Shown here: positions 10,373 through 22,161 of the stretch, one piece after another | How the letters are laid out: every line of letters starts with the position of its first letter | Numbering within the stretch: position 1 is the first letter of the stretch | Assembly (NCBI GenBank): GCA_905250025.1 | Contig: CAJNOJ010000137.1 | Span: 1 to 64,000, forward strand | DNA from: Adineta ricciae | Taxonomy: Eukaryota > Rotifera > Eurotatoria > Adinetida > Adinetidae | Length of the DNA: 64,000 bases | Direction of reading: 5' to 3' | Made by a program: the position numbers and the translations under genes | Notes under the pieces: model-generated | What the model was told of the DNA's origin: nothing | Databases searched by the model: none | What the model saw: the letters and a program-made list of their open reading frames with translations, nothing else

Positions 10373-13300
10373 ATGGCGCTCATGGAAACACTATGTTTTA
10401 TATTTCTTTTGTCTTTTGCTGAAACCACTGTTTATTTATATCATACTGAAGATAGTCTGTCAGCTGAATTTTATGATTGTGTGTACCATAACGATCTTCT
10501 CTATTGCCGTCGCCCAAGCACACCGATTGTTTTACAACGTGACAGTCATATACAACGCTGTCATCATAACGGCAAGGCTCATTCATTTGCTTCGATCATC
10601 AATGACTCTATTGATGTGAATTTTATTCTGCATAATTGGAATTCTGGCATCGAGATGGTAGAAGATTATTTGAATCGTGTAACAGACGAGGACGATAAAT
10701 ACATATGTGAATGCACGCATTCACGATCGTTTGGAAAATATTGTGAATATCAGTTACTATTGGGAGAAACATTTGAAGAAGAACTTATATGGGAACAAAT
10801 AAAAAAAAAGCGAGATCCAGATGAATTGCAAGTGTACGGTGATATTTTATGCTATGAAACATTGAGATGTGATTCTGGTCTATTGTGTCTGGATTGGCGC
10901 GATATTTGTGACGGCGTACAACAATGTATGTTGGGGTATGATGAAGAAAACTGTGATAAGCTAGAATTTAATGAATGTGAAGATGACGAGTATCGATGTG
11001 TGAACGGAATGTGTATTCCTGACGAATATTTTCTTGATGGTGACTATGATTGTATGGATATGACAGATGAAATGGGATACGATGATGGATCCGATTGTGC
11101 ACTTCAGCAAGTGAACAGTGGGTGTGATGATCGGATTTGTTTACGAAATCACTATTCGTGTGGTGACGGCCAATGTATTTTGGATCGTCTAGCTTTTCAG
11201 AATCCATCAAAGGAAGAAAAAACATGTAAAAGTTATCGTGAACAGTATTATATGTGTGAGACTCATAGTTCCCAAAATCTATGGACGTTACCCAATGGCA
11301 AATGTTCGTCAGAGAAGGACTACGAAGAAACCAATGTTTTAAATCGAACCAATTCTGAACTATGTATTTATTTCTTGAAATGTGCTCTTTCGAACGGTGT
11401 AGAAAAGAACTGTGCCAGTAGGAGCAATGACAAGGACTATGTTGGACAACTAAGAAGGTATTGCCACTCGTCGTCCATTCAATACCCTACGGGTGCCATA
11501 ATTGCTCCTTACTTGCATTATTTTTATAACATCGAACAGTTACGGGAAAATGACATACCTGACTTTATCGCGCTCAATGCAACTATTAGATGTCGACAAT
11601 ATATAATCCAACATTACGCAAATGTGCCATACTCTACGCACCCATCTCTTCGGCAATGGGAAGAATTAATATGCACGTCTCAAGTGGAGAATTTCTCTGT
11701 TCTTGAAGTAAGTAACGATGGGCCCTGTTACAATGATTCTCAAACCTTTACAGGTCAATCCTATAATGTCATTGATGTGTGCAGTCGCTCGAAAGAATGC
11801 ATCTCTGCATATCGCATAGCAGATGGATCTGTTGATTGCGCAGATCAGATGGATGAAACTGAAGATAATAGAATTTTGGTATTACAGACGTGTTTTACGA
11901 TGCGCCGACATCGTTTTCGATGTTCTCCTAAACAACTTACATGTTTACCTATTAATCGTTTTAATGATCATATAGCTGATTGTAAGGATAATCACGATGA
12001 AATATTTCCATCAAGACTAAAGTATCACAGAAGATCAAAAAATGACCGCGAAATACTTAGACAATACATTGAAAATTCATGGAAAGGTGACAACGTATTT
12101 CAAGTTGTAGAATATATGTCATTCCGAGGCTATTGCAATACATTTTGGGACGAAAAATCACAAAAAGACGAGGACAGTAGTATTTGTAAAGACTGGTGGA
12201 TATGCTCTGAGGATCAGTGGCAATGTCATTCGGGGCAGTGCATTGATATTGATTGGATTCTAGATGGAGAATGGGATTGTTCCGATGCGTCAGACGAACA
12301 AGCAATTTTCTTCACTAATCATTCATTATCTTCACATAACTTCGATTTAATCAACGGTTCCATTCTGGAAGAAGATTTTGAAATATTATATGATGAGGAG
12401 CCATTTTGGAATATTTGTAGTTTGGACACGGAATTTCCATGTTTTCCAACTAATTCTTTTCATTTATTGAGTGGTACTAGTAAAATACGCCCGTGCATCA
12501 GTCTTGAAAAGGTTGGCGATGGTCATGCTGACTGCTTGGGTGCTCTAGATGAACGAAATACAATCGAACACTGCAACAGTGGTCGTATGCTCGGCTACGA
12601 TTTTCAATGTTTATCGACCAAAACGTGCATTGAATTTTTTCAGGTGTGTATTACCAGATGTCCTAATACCGCTGATGATAATCAAGTGTGTACGGGCATA
12701 ACAGACTCCGATAACTGCAGAACCTATAATGATTTTCGATGTTGGAATGGAACTTGCATTAATAAAGGATGGTGTAACGGTGATCAAGAATGTTTACACG
12801 GAGAAGATGAATACTTCTGTGAAATCCCAAATGTCGAAAACGAAATTGTCAAAGTTAGTTATCGCAGTCACAAGAAAATGCTTGACTTGATTATACCAAA
12901 GGAATTAAATTTACCAGTGTTTCCTTATGCAGCAAACATATCAGAAAACATCACTGGAAACAATCCTACAATATTAAAAAGCATCAATATAATCGACAAT
13001 ATTTATTCGTCGATGCCTTATGTATGTAATCGAGGCGTTGGCATTCTCACATACAAAGATTCTGTAGTCTGCTTCTGTCCTGAGCAATACTACGGTGACA
13101 AATGTCAATTTTATAGTGATCAATTCACCGCAATTTTTAGTTTGAATATCTCCAATTCGAAATATACAATGAATACAAATGCGGTAGTAGTACTCAAGAT
13201 GCTCGTTTTATTCTTATACAGAAATCAGTCACTTGGTATCAAAGAATTTCATGTCCGACCGAGTGTTGAACTTACTAATCCTACGAAACAAATGCTTCGT

Positions 13301-15409
13301 TTCCTCTACCCACGAACGAATGCATCGTTAGAGAGAAAACGGAAGCGACGCTCAAATCGATCAGATATTATCTATGAACATCCGTATTCAGTTCAAATCG
13401 AAGGCTATGAACTAAAGCAAAATGAAACGCCACTTTTGATCGGTGTATGGAAATATCCGATTTATTTCGACTATCTTCCATCATTTCGTCTTGCTAAAAT
13501 TTTAGGTTTAACCAATGTGGATGGCGTCTATGATCCGTGCTTGAGTAACCCATGCAATAAACATTATAAGTGTTATCCACTTCTCAATCAACCACGCAAT
13601 TACATTTGCTCTTCATCTAAACATGAGTCCTATACGAACTATTGCGCATCAAACGCTTTGTATCGACGTGATATTCGATTACCTGCATACTGTATTTGTC
13701 CATTAGAACGTTATGGACGTCGGTGTGAACTGTTGCATGACCAATGTAATGAAAATCCTTGTCAAAACAATGGCACTTGCCTCCCATCAATGAAACCAAC
13801 TGAGTACTATTGCATATGCACTGATCTATATCATGGCAAACGGTGCGAATTTCCAAAGCAAATAATTTCTCTGAGTATCAACAATACTGCTGAATGTAGA
13901 GCGACAGTTATTCAATATTTTCAAATAAATGTTACTACATTGAATTTGATTTTGATTTCTCAGCATGTTTACACACGACTCCCTAGTCGATTGACCAATT
14001 TACTTAGTGAGTTGAAGCCACCTGATCTTATTGTTGCTAAACAATACATCGATATCAATCAAGTTCATATTTACATTATTTCAATACAAATCAATGGCAC
14101 ATCGAGCAACATCATGACATACATGAGTGAGATCAATCGTTGCGTAAATGTACGTAGCTTATTTCCGGAAACTGAAAGCGAAATTCATGCATATAAATAT
14201 CATCGTCTTTGTCGAAAAAATTCAACTTTATTCTGCTTCTATGATCCTAATTATCTATGTATTTGCGACAAAGATCACTATCGTGTTGAGTGTTTCGGTT
14301 ATAATCACAATATCGAACGATGCTCATTCTGCTTTGCCAATGGACAATGCTTAATAGAAGATCGTCGACATCGAGAGAATTACATATGTCTTTGTCCGCG
14401 ATGTCATTCAGGTCGATTATGTCAATTTAGTGATGATGGATTAAGTTTTACTCTCCATTCAGCTCTGCTACGTGTTGAGTATGGTTTTCAGATAATCTAT
14501 TGCTGCGTTGTTTTTCTTATTTTTCTCTTCGGTGCGATAACCAATTGTGCAACATTGATTACATTTAATCGACCAAATTTACGAAGTACGAGTGTTGGAA
14601 TTTATCTTTTATTCTATGCAATGATTAGTCAAATGACACTGTTTTCATTGTTATTGAAAAGTCTTCAAGTACTTTTAGATTTTCTAATAGATGATACCTT
14701 ATGTAAAATCATCTCCTATCTACTTTCAATTACTCTTCGATGTTCGCTGTGGTTTATCAGTTGGGTGGCGATTGTGCGTGTAGTTTACATCCGAGTTCTT
14801 TTCTCCACTCTATTTAAAAACGTTCATCTTGCAGTAAAAATCAGTTTTATGACGTTGATTATCATTGCCTCGATGGATATTCATGAACTATTCTTCTATG
14901 TCAAAGATCCGAGCGGACAATCAGCTTGTATTGCTCACTATCCATCGATTGTATCCATGTATGAACGTGTCACTGTCATTCTGCATCATACTATTCCATT
15001 CTGTATTCAAATCCTGTCAATTACGGGACTTATCATTTTGGCAGCGCGTAGTCGTTCTCGTGCGACAAATCATTCGGAGACATTTTTCACATACCTTCAA
15101 CGGCAATTTCAAATTCAAAAGGAAATGTATATCGTTCCGCTAGTCGTTATAATCAGTGGTTTGCCACAATCGATCTTTTCATTTAGTTTCTCATGTATAG
15201 ATCTATCGTCGTGGCAGAAACATCTGTTAATTCTTGCGTACCTTTTCGCTTATGCACCACAAGCACTTGGTTTTATCCTGTTTGTTTTACCTTCAAGTAG
15301 TTATTTGAAAGAATTTCAAGCAACTAGCCTGTCGAAAACATTCATTTTTCGATTCGTTTTGTCTGAACTGAAGAAAAGTCATCTTGTACGGACCACGACA
15401 GTGACGTAG
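10373..15409 (+). CDS. giant LDLa/EGF/7TM receptor R1, haplotype A (intact)
   Basis: Uninterrupted 1678-codon frame in one exon. ATG 10373 opens a signal peptide (ALMETLCFIFLLSF). The ectodomain has an EGF-like tail near residue 115, LDL-receptor class A modules near 165-195 (CDGVQQCMLGYDEENC), 200-240, 609-640 (CIDIDWILDGEWDCSDASDE) and 781-815, several degenerate Cys-rich units, then EGF modules near 885-920, 1060-1115, 1122-1160 and 1315-1350. A basic ERKRKRRSNR run at about 987 is a furin-type site. From about 1372 seven membrane helices of class A type follow. LDLa modules bind Ca2+ and protein or lipoprotein ligands; the 7TM part implies G-protein signalling. It resembles in plan mollusc GRL101 and RXFP receptors but is much larger and mixes EGF with LDLa. 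Ligand unknown. Similar to R2 (38772), so the two are paralogues. Confidence 0.85.
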   Translation: MALMETLCFIFLLSFAETTVYLYHTEDSLSAEFYDCVYHNDLLYCRRPSTPIVLQRDSHIQRCHHNGKAHSFASIINDSIDVNFILHNWNSGIEMVEDYLNRVTDEDDKYICECTHSRSFGKYCEYQLLLGETFEEELIWEQIKKKRDPDELQVYGDILCYETLRCDSGLLCLDWRDICDGVQQCMLGYDEENCDKLEFNECEDDEYRCVNGMCIPDEYFLDGDYDCMDMTDEMGYDDGSDCALQQVNSGCDDRICLRNHYSCGDGQCILDRLAFQNPSKEEKTCKSYREQYYMCETHSSQNLWTLPNGKCSSEKDYEETNVLNRTNSELCIYFLKCALSNGVEKNCASRSNDKDYVGQLRRYCHSSSIQYPTGAIIAPYLHYFYNIEQLRENDIPDFIALNATIRCRQYIIQHYANVPYSTHPSLRQWEELICTSQVENFSVLEVSNDGPCYNDSQTFTGQSYNVIDVCSRSKECISAYRIADGSVDCADQMDETEDNRILVLQTCFTMRRHRFRCSPKQLTCLPINRFNDHIADCKDNHDEIFPSRLKYHRRSKNDREILRQYIENSWKGDNVFQVVEYMSFRGYCNTFWDEKSQKDEDSSICKDWWICSEDQWQCHSGQCIDIDWILDGEWDCSDASDEQAIFFTNHSLSSHNFDLINGSILEEDFEILYDEEPFWNICSLDTEFPCFPTNSFHLLSGTSKIRPCISLEKVGDGHADCLGALDERNTIEHCNSGRMLGYDFQCLSTKTCIEFFQVCITRCPNTADDNQVCTGITDSDNCRTYNDFRCWNGTCINKGWCNGDQECLHGEDEYFCEIPNVENEIVKVSYRSHKKMLDLIIPKELNLPVFPYAANISENITGNNPTILKSINIIDNIYSSMPYVCNRGVGILTYKDSVVCFCPEQYYGDKCQFYSDQFTAIFSLNISNSKYTMNTNAVVVLKMLVLFLYRNQSLGIKEFHVRPSVELTNPTKQMLRFLYPRTNASLERKRKRRSNRSDIIYEHPYSVQIEGYELKQNETPLLIGVWKYPIYFDYLPSFRLAKILGLTNVDGVYDPCLSNPCNKHYKCYPLLNQPRNYICSSSKHESYTNYCASNALYRRDIRLPAYCICPLERYGRRCELLHDQCNENPCQNNGTCLPSMKPTEYYCICTDLYHGKRCEFPKQIISLSINNTAECRATVIQYFQINVTTLNLILISQHVYTRLPSRLTNLLSELKPPDLIVAKQYIDINQVHIYIISIQINGTSSNIMTYMSEINRCVNVRSLFPETESEIHAYKYHRLCRKNSTLFCFYDPNYLCICDKDHYRVECFGYNHNIERCSFCFANGQCLIEDRRHRENYICLCPRCHSGRLCQFSDDGLSFTLHSALLRVEYGFQIIYCCVVFLIFLFGAITNCATLITFNRPNLRSTSVGIYLLFYAMISQMTLFSLLLKSLQVLLDFLIDDTLCKIISYLLSITLRCSLWFISWVAIVRVVYIRVLFSTLFKNVHLAVKISFMTLIIIASMDIHELFFYVKDPSGQSACIAHYPSIVSMYERVTVILHHTIPFCIQILSITGLIILAARSRSRATNHSETFFTYLQRQFQIQKEMYIVPLVVIISGLPQSIFSFSFSCIDLSSWQKHLLILAYLFAYAPQALGFILFVLPSSSYLKEFQATSLSKTFIFRFVLSELKKSHLVRTTTVT

Positions 15410-15633
15410 TTTTCGAACACTCACCAAGCGTGGGGGTGTGGAAATATGCTCGATACTTGCGCATTGATCGATTGATTATTACGTATTAAAACACTGTGAA
15501 AGTAGATGTTCTCGAGTTCTAGTTGTTCAACGTCTCGTTTTTATCTTTTTATTCTCGTACGATATTAATTATTCCCTGCTCTTGTTCTTTTAAACATACA
15601 GGCAACCTGATAATAATAAAAATGTTCTAAAAT

Positions 15634-18190
15634 CTAGAGTTTTGATAGGGTTCCTTGTTTAACTGATGCCCAAATTGGAGGAACTTTATGTCGATTGGAC
15701 GGATTAAGTCGAGCACGCTCCATCAATGCTTCATACACTTGCCCATCGTAACGGCCCAAGCAAGAATCTATTCGTTTAACAAATGTCCATGTTGATCAGA
15801 AGTTTTCAAGGGAAATAACTATTAACTCACCCAATTCAAAATCGTGAAAATCGAACGCATCAACTAGAGTAACAAGATTCGGACGAAGCTGTACGTACAG
15901 ATCCGGTAAAATGCGAGTTTCAAGTTCGTAGATTTGATCAGCGGATAGCAATTTCAACTATGGCACAAAAAAATTGAATCAGATCTCACTGCATCATTAT
16001 AAAAGACTTACTCGAACGAAATCTGTCGATGTATTTCGTAGTGTATGAATTGCATATACATAAAAAAGTTGCTCGAGAACCAATGCAATCGATACATGTT
16101 GACATGCGTTCTGTACTTGATCATAAAATGTACGGATGATGAATGTTTCCATATGAGCCTAAATATGAAGGAAAGCGAAAGTCTTGAAAAGAACGGAATA
16201 TTCAATAATGTCGTTCTATACCTTAGCCATATGTACTAATTCAATGGAATTCTGAATAAATGCATCATATGGAGATGATGATGTTGATTCGAGCATTTTA
16301 CCATACATCTCTTTGACCAATCTACGGAAGGCATGAGCAAAATGATCTGTTTACCATAGAGAACAAAGCTTACAATTGTGAACGGCTTTCAAATAGACGA
16401 CAATAATCGTCCAATATCAAGCTCGTTGTTGTTGGTGACCAGAGTGGTAAGTTTAAGTATGCGACCGATGCGTGTAGATCTCCACCATTATTTTCCTCTA
16501 CTTGTTGCATCACTTTCAAAAGATATCTATTCCAAAAATCGTCTTTTTTATTGACTGAAAGAACGGATCATACCTGGCAGTTTGTTGAAGCAAAACAACA
16601 TTATCCCCTTCTGCGCTACAACCTCCATCAATTCCATTTCTCGATGTGACTAATCCACTTGCAACGAGAAAACCATGACCACCGCAAGCGACACGACATA
16701 TTTGTGCGATTCGTTCACTGATTGATAATGTGTAACCTTTGAATCCACACGAAAGCGCATGAAGCTATAATTCAATGGATACATTCATTGAAAAAGCAAG
16801 GCTTGATATAGAAGTTTACCTGAGGTAATTCTCGGAAATAATCATCATCATTTGTTTTCAATTGAAAAAAGTAGCGATCAAGTTTAATAAAAGCAATGAG
16901 AAACGCATAAGTGGTGGACAAGCTCGGAATTAATTTTTCTTGCTGTAATGGATAATCGAGTATTTGTGTTTCTTTTCTAAGCATGTAGAATGGAAAAATT
17001 CAATTGCTCTAGTGTTAAATTGAAACCGTACCCTGATGGATTTAGTCCTTGAAATCGAACGGCTGAATATCGTACTGCAATAGCCATAGCTCGAATCAAA
17101 GCCATCAACGTAGTGTTAATGAGACGTAGACGTTCGTGTACCATTGTGCCATACAAAAGACGAGCATCACCTCGCCGTGTGAAATGTCCATTTGAATCGA
17201 CCTGCTCGAAAAGAGAAATGAGAAATTTAGAGAGACAACATCGAATCATACATGCGCTAGTTTCATGAACATCTGTGTACGTGGAATACGAACATTGGTT
17301 AATCGTAAGTATCCATTATCGCCAAGGATATGCGCAAACCGAGTACTAATCTCGCCAACCTCCACACCTACAAATCTTATACAATGAACAGATGATTTAC
17401 TATACGAAACAATCCTACCTGGCAATGGTTGGTGCGTTTTCAAATCACGAATTTGCACTAAAAACATTTGAATTCCACACGCATGATTACGATCGGGTGT
17501 GTATAATTGTGCCATAAGCAAAACATGATTCACGGTTCTACCCATTGAACCAGGCCAAAACTTGGTTGCTGTTAACGTTGGCGTATTCAGTATGAACGAA
17601 TCAGTTGTTTTATCGAAAATAGCTTCTGTTTCCAATCGTCTTATATCAGTTCCATGGCCAAGTTCTGTTTGAGCATAACTTGCTATGATTTGAAATGATT
17701 CTGCTAATGGTAACAGTGTATGTTTCTGTTCTTCACTTGCCAGATTCTCAATAGCATAGATACACATGGATGTGTGAATGTAAAACGAAAAATAATAGTT
17801 CACGAAGATGTCATAAAACCAACCGCGGTGTTTTCGATTGGTGATATTCAAACGATTTACTGCGTCGATAGCAGCGAAACTTTTTCGAATACAAAGCGAA
17901 TAGTGTTCATCAGCAGTCAAGTATTCGAACGGTAAATGTGTTTGATGAATTGGATGGGCGATAGCAAGACGAGCTAAACAGAAAGATAGGTTATATTCGA
18001 AAAAGAAATGAACTTCTACGAAACTGAGCTGACGTCGTGTGTTTATGTCAAATGGATTGTCCGATCCGCCAAACATGAATTGAGCAAAGTCTTCAACATT
18101 GAATGTTGATGATTGACGTTCGGCTAATAAATGAATATTTTTCGTATCATTGATTCGATAGTGTGGTTTAGCGTCTGCATATTCAGGCAT
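15634..18190 (-). CDS. peroxisomal acyl-CoA oxidase, haplotype A
   Basis: Ten exons on the minus strand: 18190-17419, 17367-17252, 17201-17032, 16976-16820, 16764-16574, 16526-16374, 16321-16222, 16158-16012, 15957-15831, 15767-15634. They sum to 2067 bases, exactly 689 codons, so 688 residues, near the usual 660-700. Recognised motifs: AQTELGHGTDIRRLETEA, TPTLTATKFWPG, MAQLYTP, FLVQIRDLKTHQPLPG, DNGYLRLTNVRIPR, ACGGHGF and CSAEGDNVVLLQQTAR, where Glu is the expected catalytic base. The C terminus is TLSKL, a perfect PTS1 peroxisome signal. The enzyme is expected to oxidise fatty acyl-CoA to trans-2-enoyl-CoA with FAD and make H2O2, the first step of peroxisomal beta-oxidation. It is convergent with R1 and divergent from R2. 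The second copy (35147-37698) appears equally intact. Which ACOX class (straight-chain or branched) I cannot say. Confidence 0.9.
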
Positions 18191-19266
18191 CTTTTGATTT
18201 CACACAACTATAGAAGAAAAGTAAAACACGTGTCGATGTATGCGCGTAAGAAGGAGAAAAGAATAACAACATGACTGATAGTCTTGATCGAAAAGATATG
18301 AGTCATACATCACAGTCTACAGAACTGCGCTGACGTCACCAACGACATCTCCCATCATAATATTCGATATTCTTGTTCATCTTGGCTGTTTTGATTACAA
18401 TACTAGTTCTGTTTATCATTATGTGAAGTATTCACAAGGAAGTTTCAGTATCACAGCCATAGGATGATAATGTCAATAAAGAAATCACATTGAGATCATA
18501 ACTTACAGTTATCGAAATAAATACAAATTCTGTATCATTCATGATGTTTTACTTACTTGGAGAAGAACTTTCTAATCAATCTTCTCTCTCATAATGACCA
18601 ACAAGAAGTAAATCAAAGATATTTGTCCGAAAACTTTATAAAAACGTCTTCACGTGAGTAACAAAGACGTATTTCAGGAATGGATGGTTTTGTTCTTGAA
18701 AAAGTCTTACGTTTCTCTAATCATTAAGGCTTATGGGCATAAAAAGAAAATATTCAAGCGTGGAAAGATTCCATTTGATATCATATCACCGAGGAGAAAT
18801 GAGTGGAAGGCAACTACTGTCATGCAGTTCAAAGTCAAACAGGATGAAGAGTATGATTACATATGTCGTTGACGTGAATAAAATTAGTATTTGAAATTAG
18901 ATAAGAGACATGGATTGAGTTCAAAGGAAGGAAAAGAGCGAAGTTTCCGTATTTAAAAAATATTCGATAGATATCTTCGCAAAAGCTTTAAAGGACGAAA
19001 ATATTCTCTTTTCTCCCCTTGGTTCGATCCCGTTCTGATTGCGCAAATTTGTTATTGTTCCTATCATGTGAATATTTAGTTACATAACTATTGTAGAAAT
19101 AATTACGCCATTTCAAACTAGAGAAAATCCGGCATCTGTTTAAATGTATGTGTGTTTGTTAACACGGAACAAATGATATTATTCACAACAAAGGTCTGTA
19201 GGATTTTATCGGTAATTAGTAATTCATTCATCTTTTTTTTGAAATCCTATTCTATATGAAAGGAAA
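18191..19266. other. divergent intergenic region between acyl-CoA oxidase and R2
   Basis: About 1.1 kb between two divergent genes, presumably holding both promoters. A 72-residue plus-strand frame at 18654-18872 is broken in the second copy and is not credited. No repeats or RNA genes seen. Aligns with 37699-38771. Confidence 0.45.
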
Positions 19267-21233
19267 ATGTTTCATATGAAATATTTCTTCTATTTCATTT
19301 CTATACATTTGATCACATCTTCACCACAAATAAATCTTTATTTTACCAGGAATGAAGTAAGTGAATATGTATATAATGATGATGTGGGTATAAGATATAA
19401 TTGTTTTCATCTTACTTCCAACATGAAATACGCCGAAATTAATCGACAAATCTCTTCTTATTGTATGAGTGAATCATCTTGCAAATTTCATATAGACGTT
19501 GATTCTTCATTACAAACATTTTCTTTTGCTGATCTGAAGAAAATGAATATCACCAGTGATGATTTATATCTCTGGTCAACATCGATTGATACTATTGAAC
19601 AGTATGAAATCTATTTAGAAACTAAAGATTTCTCTTTATCGAAATGGACATTTTATAATTGTACATTGCCGAGATTTGGATCCAAGTGTCAATATGAATT
19701 TTCTTTTTATCATGAGAATTATTCATCATTATATGAAATGATTCATGATTATTATTTTAATTTTACTGATACTGGAAACCAATTAACTTGTTATATGCAT
19801 TTAAAATGTCAACGAGGCTTTCCGCCAGCTTGTCTAGATTGGACGGAAATATGCGATGGTAAAGTCGATTGTCTTGATGGAAATTTTGACGAAGAACATT
19901 GTTGGCAGCTTGAATTAAACGAATGTCAATCGAATGAGTACCAATGCAATATGGGTGTATGTATACCTCGTGAATTTGTTCGCGATGACCGAGAATATTT
20001 TGACTGTATTGATGGATCTGATGAAGAACATGGAGTACGTAATGATGTAGCATTGGTACGTGAACCTGAACCTCCATTCGGATATGATGATATCAGATGT
20101 GAAACAGATTTTCTCTCGCGATCGTGTGAAATCAATCGGCATTTTCTTTTATCCAAATCAATGTTTTCAGTTAAAGATAATTCAGTATCAGATGATTGTT
20201 GGTCAGCTTTGAAATGTTATTTTGGTTTGTTAGATTCTCACATAGATACCGATATTAATAGTACATGTATACCGTTGATAAAGAAGACTTGTCCAGACAT
20301 GTTATATGTTCCTAATATTCCAGTCTTTTTCGGACATATTTATACTGCGTACAAGATAGATGATATTCAATCTATAGAAGATTATGCCTTGCCTTATCTA
20401 TGCTCAAATAAATCCTTTTATTTTGGTTCACTTGATCTGATACCAGATGTATCAATGAAAAATACGAAGTGCTTTAAAATCTCGCGATTCGACGATTGGT
20501 GGACAAAACATGGATCTACTTGGTATTTTCGATATTTCTTACCCGTAACTGATATCTATAATCAACTAAAAGAAATGAATCCAATAATTAATTTCCCTGT
20601 GAATCGGTGTAATCAATCGAATATATATCATTGCAGAAATTCATCGAAATGTATTTCATTTCATCGTCTGATAAATGACATATCCGATTGTCCATATTTC
20701 GATGATGAAGATATTTCTGAGAATACAAATCCTCAGTTATTCGTACGATTGAAACATAAATATTATAAATGTCATTTTACGAATCAATATGTTCTTCTAA
20801 CTGCACTTGAAGATGGAAAATGTGATTGTGGATATTTTGACAAATCGTTTTGTGAAGATGAAAGTAAATACAAAACATTCGTCCTAAAAACGATATCTTT
20901 TCAGACAATTTGCGATCATTTCCACGAATTATATCCAATTACAATTGATGGACAAAACCAAACAGATGAAAGTGAATGTGAACAATGGGAATGTGATAAT
21001 ATTTACACTCATTGTGATGGAATTTGGAATTGTTTCGATGGAAAAGATGAAAACAATTGTGACTCATTCTCACAATTATTTTCTTGTTCTTCACAATATC
21101 GAATATGCGTAACGCGAGATACATCTGAATTTACTTGTCTACCAGTGAGTCAAATGAACGATGGGAAAGTCGATTGTCTTGGCGGTACTGATGAAAAGAA
21201 ACTTTGCCAATTCGATTCATCAGGAACCGGTAG
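19267..21233 (+). CDS. giant LDLa/EGF/7TM receptor R2, haplotype A, 5' part cut at assembly join
   Basis: The frame opens with ATG 19267 and a signal peptide (KYFFYFISIHLITSS) and runs 655 codons into the N at 21234. It holds LDLa modules near residues 180-212 (CDGKVDCLDGNFDEEHC), 219-258, 447-475, 571-600 (CDGIWNCFDGKDENNC) and 605-650. It is collinear with the complete copy at 38772, up to about base 40733 of that copy. The end is an artefact of joining, not a biological truncation: the sequence after the N belongs to a minus-strand ZNFX1-like region. The missing middle (about 1 kb) is absent from the window; the 3' part of this haplotype resumes at 46124. No stop or frameshift is seen in the part present. 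Confidence 0.8.
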
Positions 21234-21234
21234 N
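21234..21234. other. assembly join (single N)
   Basis: One N separates R2 sequence (left) from sequence equivalent to base 1696 onward (right). Left and right are not adjacent in either copy. Confidence 0.9.
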
Positions 21235-22161
21235 TTTTTGTCTTTAAAAACAACTTCTTACTTCAGTAATAACATAAGGATGGCCGTTTGGACAATTTCA
21301 GTGCGCTAACGATAGACTTTCGTTCATCTTCGTTTATTCGTAAGCCTGGCAGATTATTTAAATATTGAAACTTCTCTACTAAAACATCAAATTTTGCTTG
21401 GTCATCATCAGTAAATGGGCCAACTTTTCTTGTCAGTTTTTGCATAGAGTCCAGACCATCTTTTTCATGCGCTTCTAAACTTCTTTTAATTGAACAGATA
21501 AAACTCTCAATATAAATCACTCGACGAATTCGTTTTAGTTCTGAGTCGATATCTTTTAATTGTTGTTCGGCAAAATTTCTGTCACAACGTTGTGTAAATA
21601 AGTAGTTTTTAACAAGAAACAATGAAGAAATAACTCGACGTTTGAATACATCTTTCGGTAAATTTTTAAATCCTTCCACTGCAATTTTGTCAATATTAAT
21701 AAGGAATCCAATAATATTCGTAAATAAATTGAACTTAGCATTAGAAAAGAAGTGGTCTTTGGATGTTAAGACCGAGGAAAAGTCTTTAATAGTTGGATGA
21801 AGAACAATTTCTTTCAAACTCATTTTCATTGTTTCGTATTTTATTAATAGTTCTTGTCGGTGTTGATTCATTTCTTCCTTGGATTTGTCGCCTAAGATTT
21901 TCTTTTTAACTTGCGATATCAAACCATAGACTATGTTGAGCACTGGCATATATCGTGTACAACGATAAATTCTCTGTGAGCAGCGTGGGCATACAGGAAA
22001 ACGAAACGTGCACCAGGCTCGTTTTCGTAACCGAAGAATATTTCTTGCACATAATTTCTATCACACATGTGACATTTTTGAGGGCATAGTTCGCCACACA
22101 TTCCGATACCTAAGAGAAAACACTCGGGTGAGATGTATCTGCTTAGAAAATGACATAGCAT
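21235..22161 (-). pseudogene. ZNFX1-like C-terminal fragment, haplotype B
   Basis: Second copy of the remnant at 1499-2719. It carries the same frameshift just before the CPNGHPYVITE element, so the lesion predates separation of the copies. In addition it lacks 97 bases equivalent to 2467-2563, removing the VTALDQSINKFV part and shifting frame, so it reads as two overlapping frames (22161-21906 and 21949-21263). The terminal CGGAN exon is not present because the segment starts after it. Non-functional. Confidence 0.75.

Larger units (their letters stand above)
1696..21233. repeat. large duplicated block, copy A
   Basis: Collinear with 21235 to about 40733 over its full length, including introns and intergenic DNA, with scattered substitutions and small indels. 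Contains seven genes or remnants in the same order and orientation as copy B. Continued by 46124-50259. Confidence 0.85.

Noticed and set aside
15420..15445. G/T-rich GTGGGGGTGTGG, possible telomere-like repeat
   Set aside because: A single short run, not repeated, and changed in the other copy.
18654..18872. 72-codon frame between acyl-CoA oxidase and R2
   Set aside because: Not open in haplotype B and without recognisable features.
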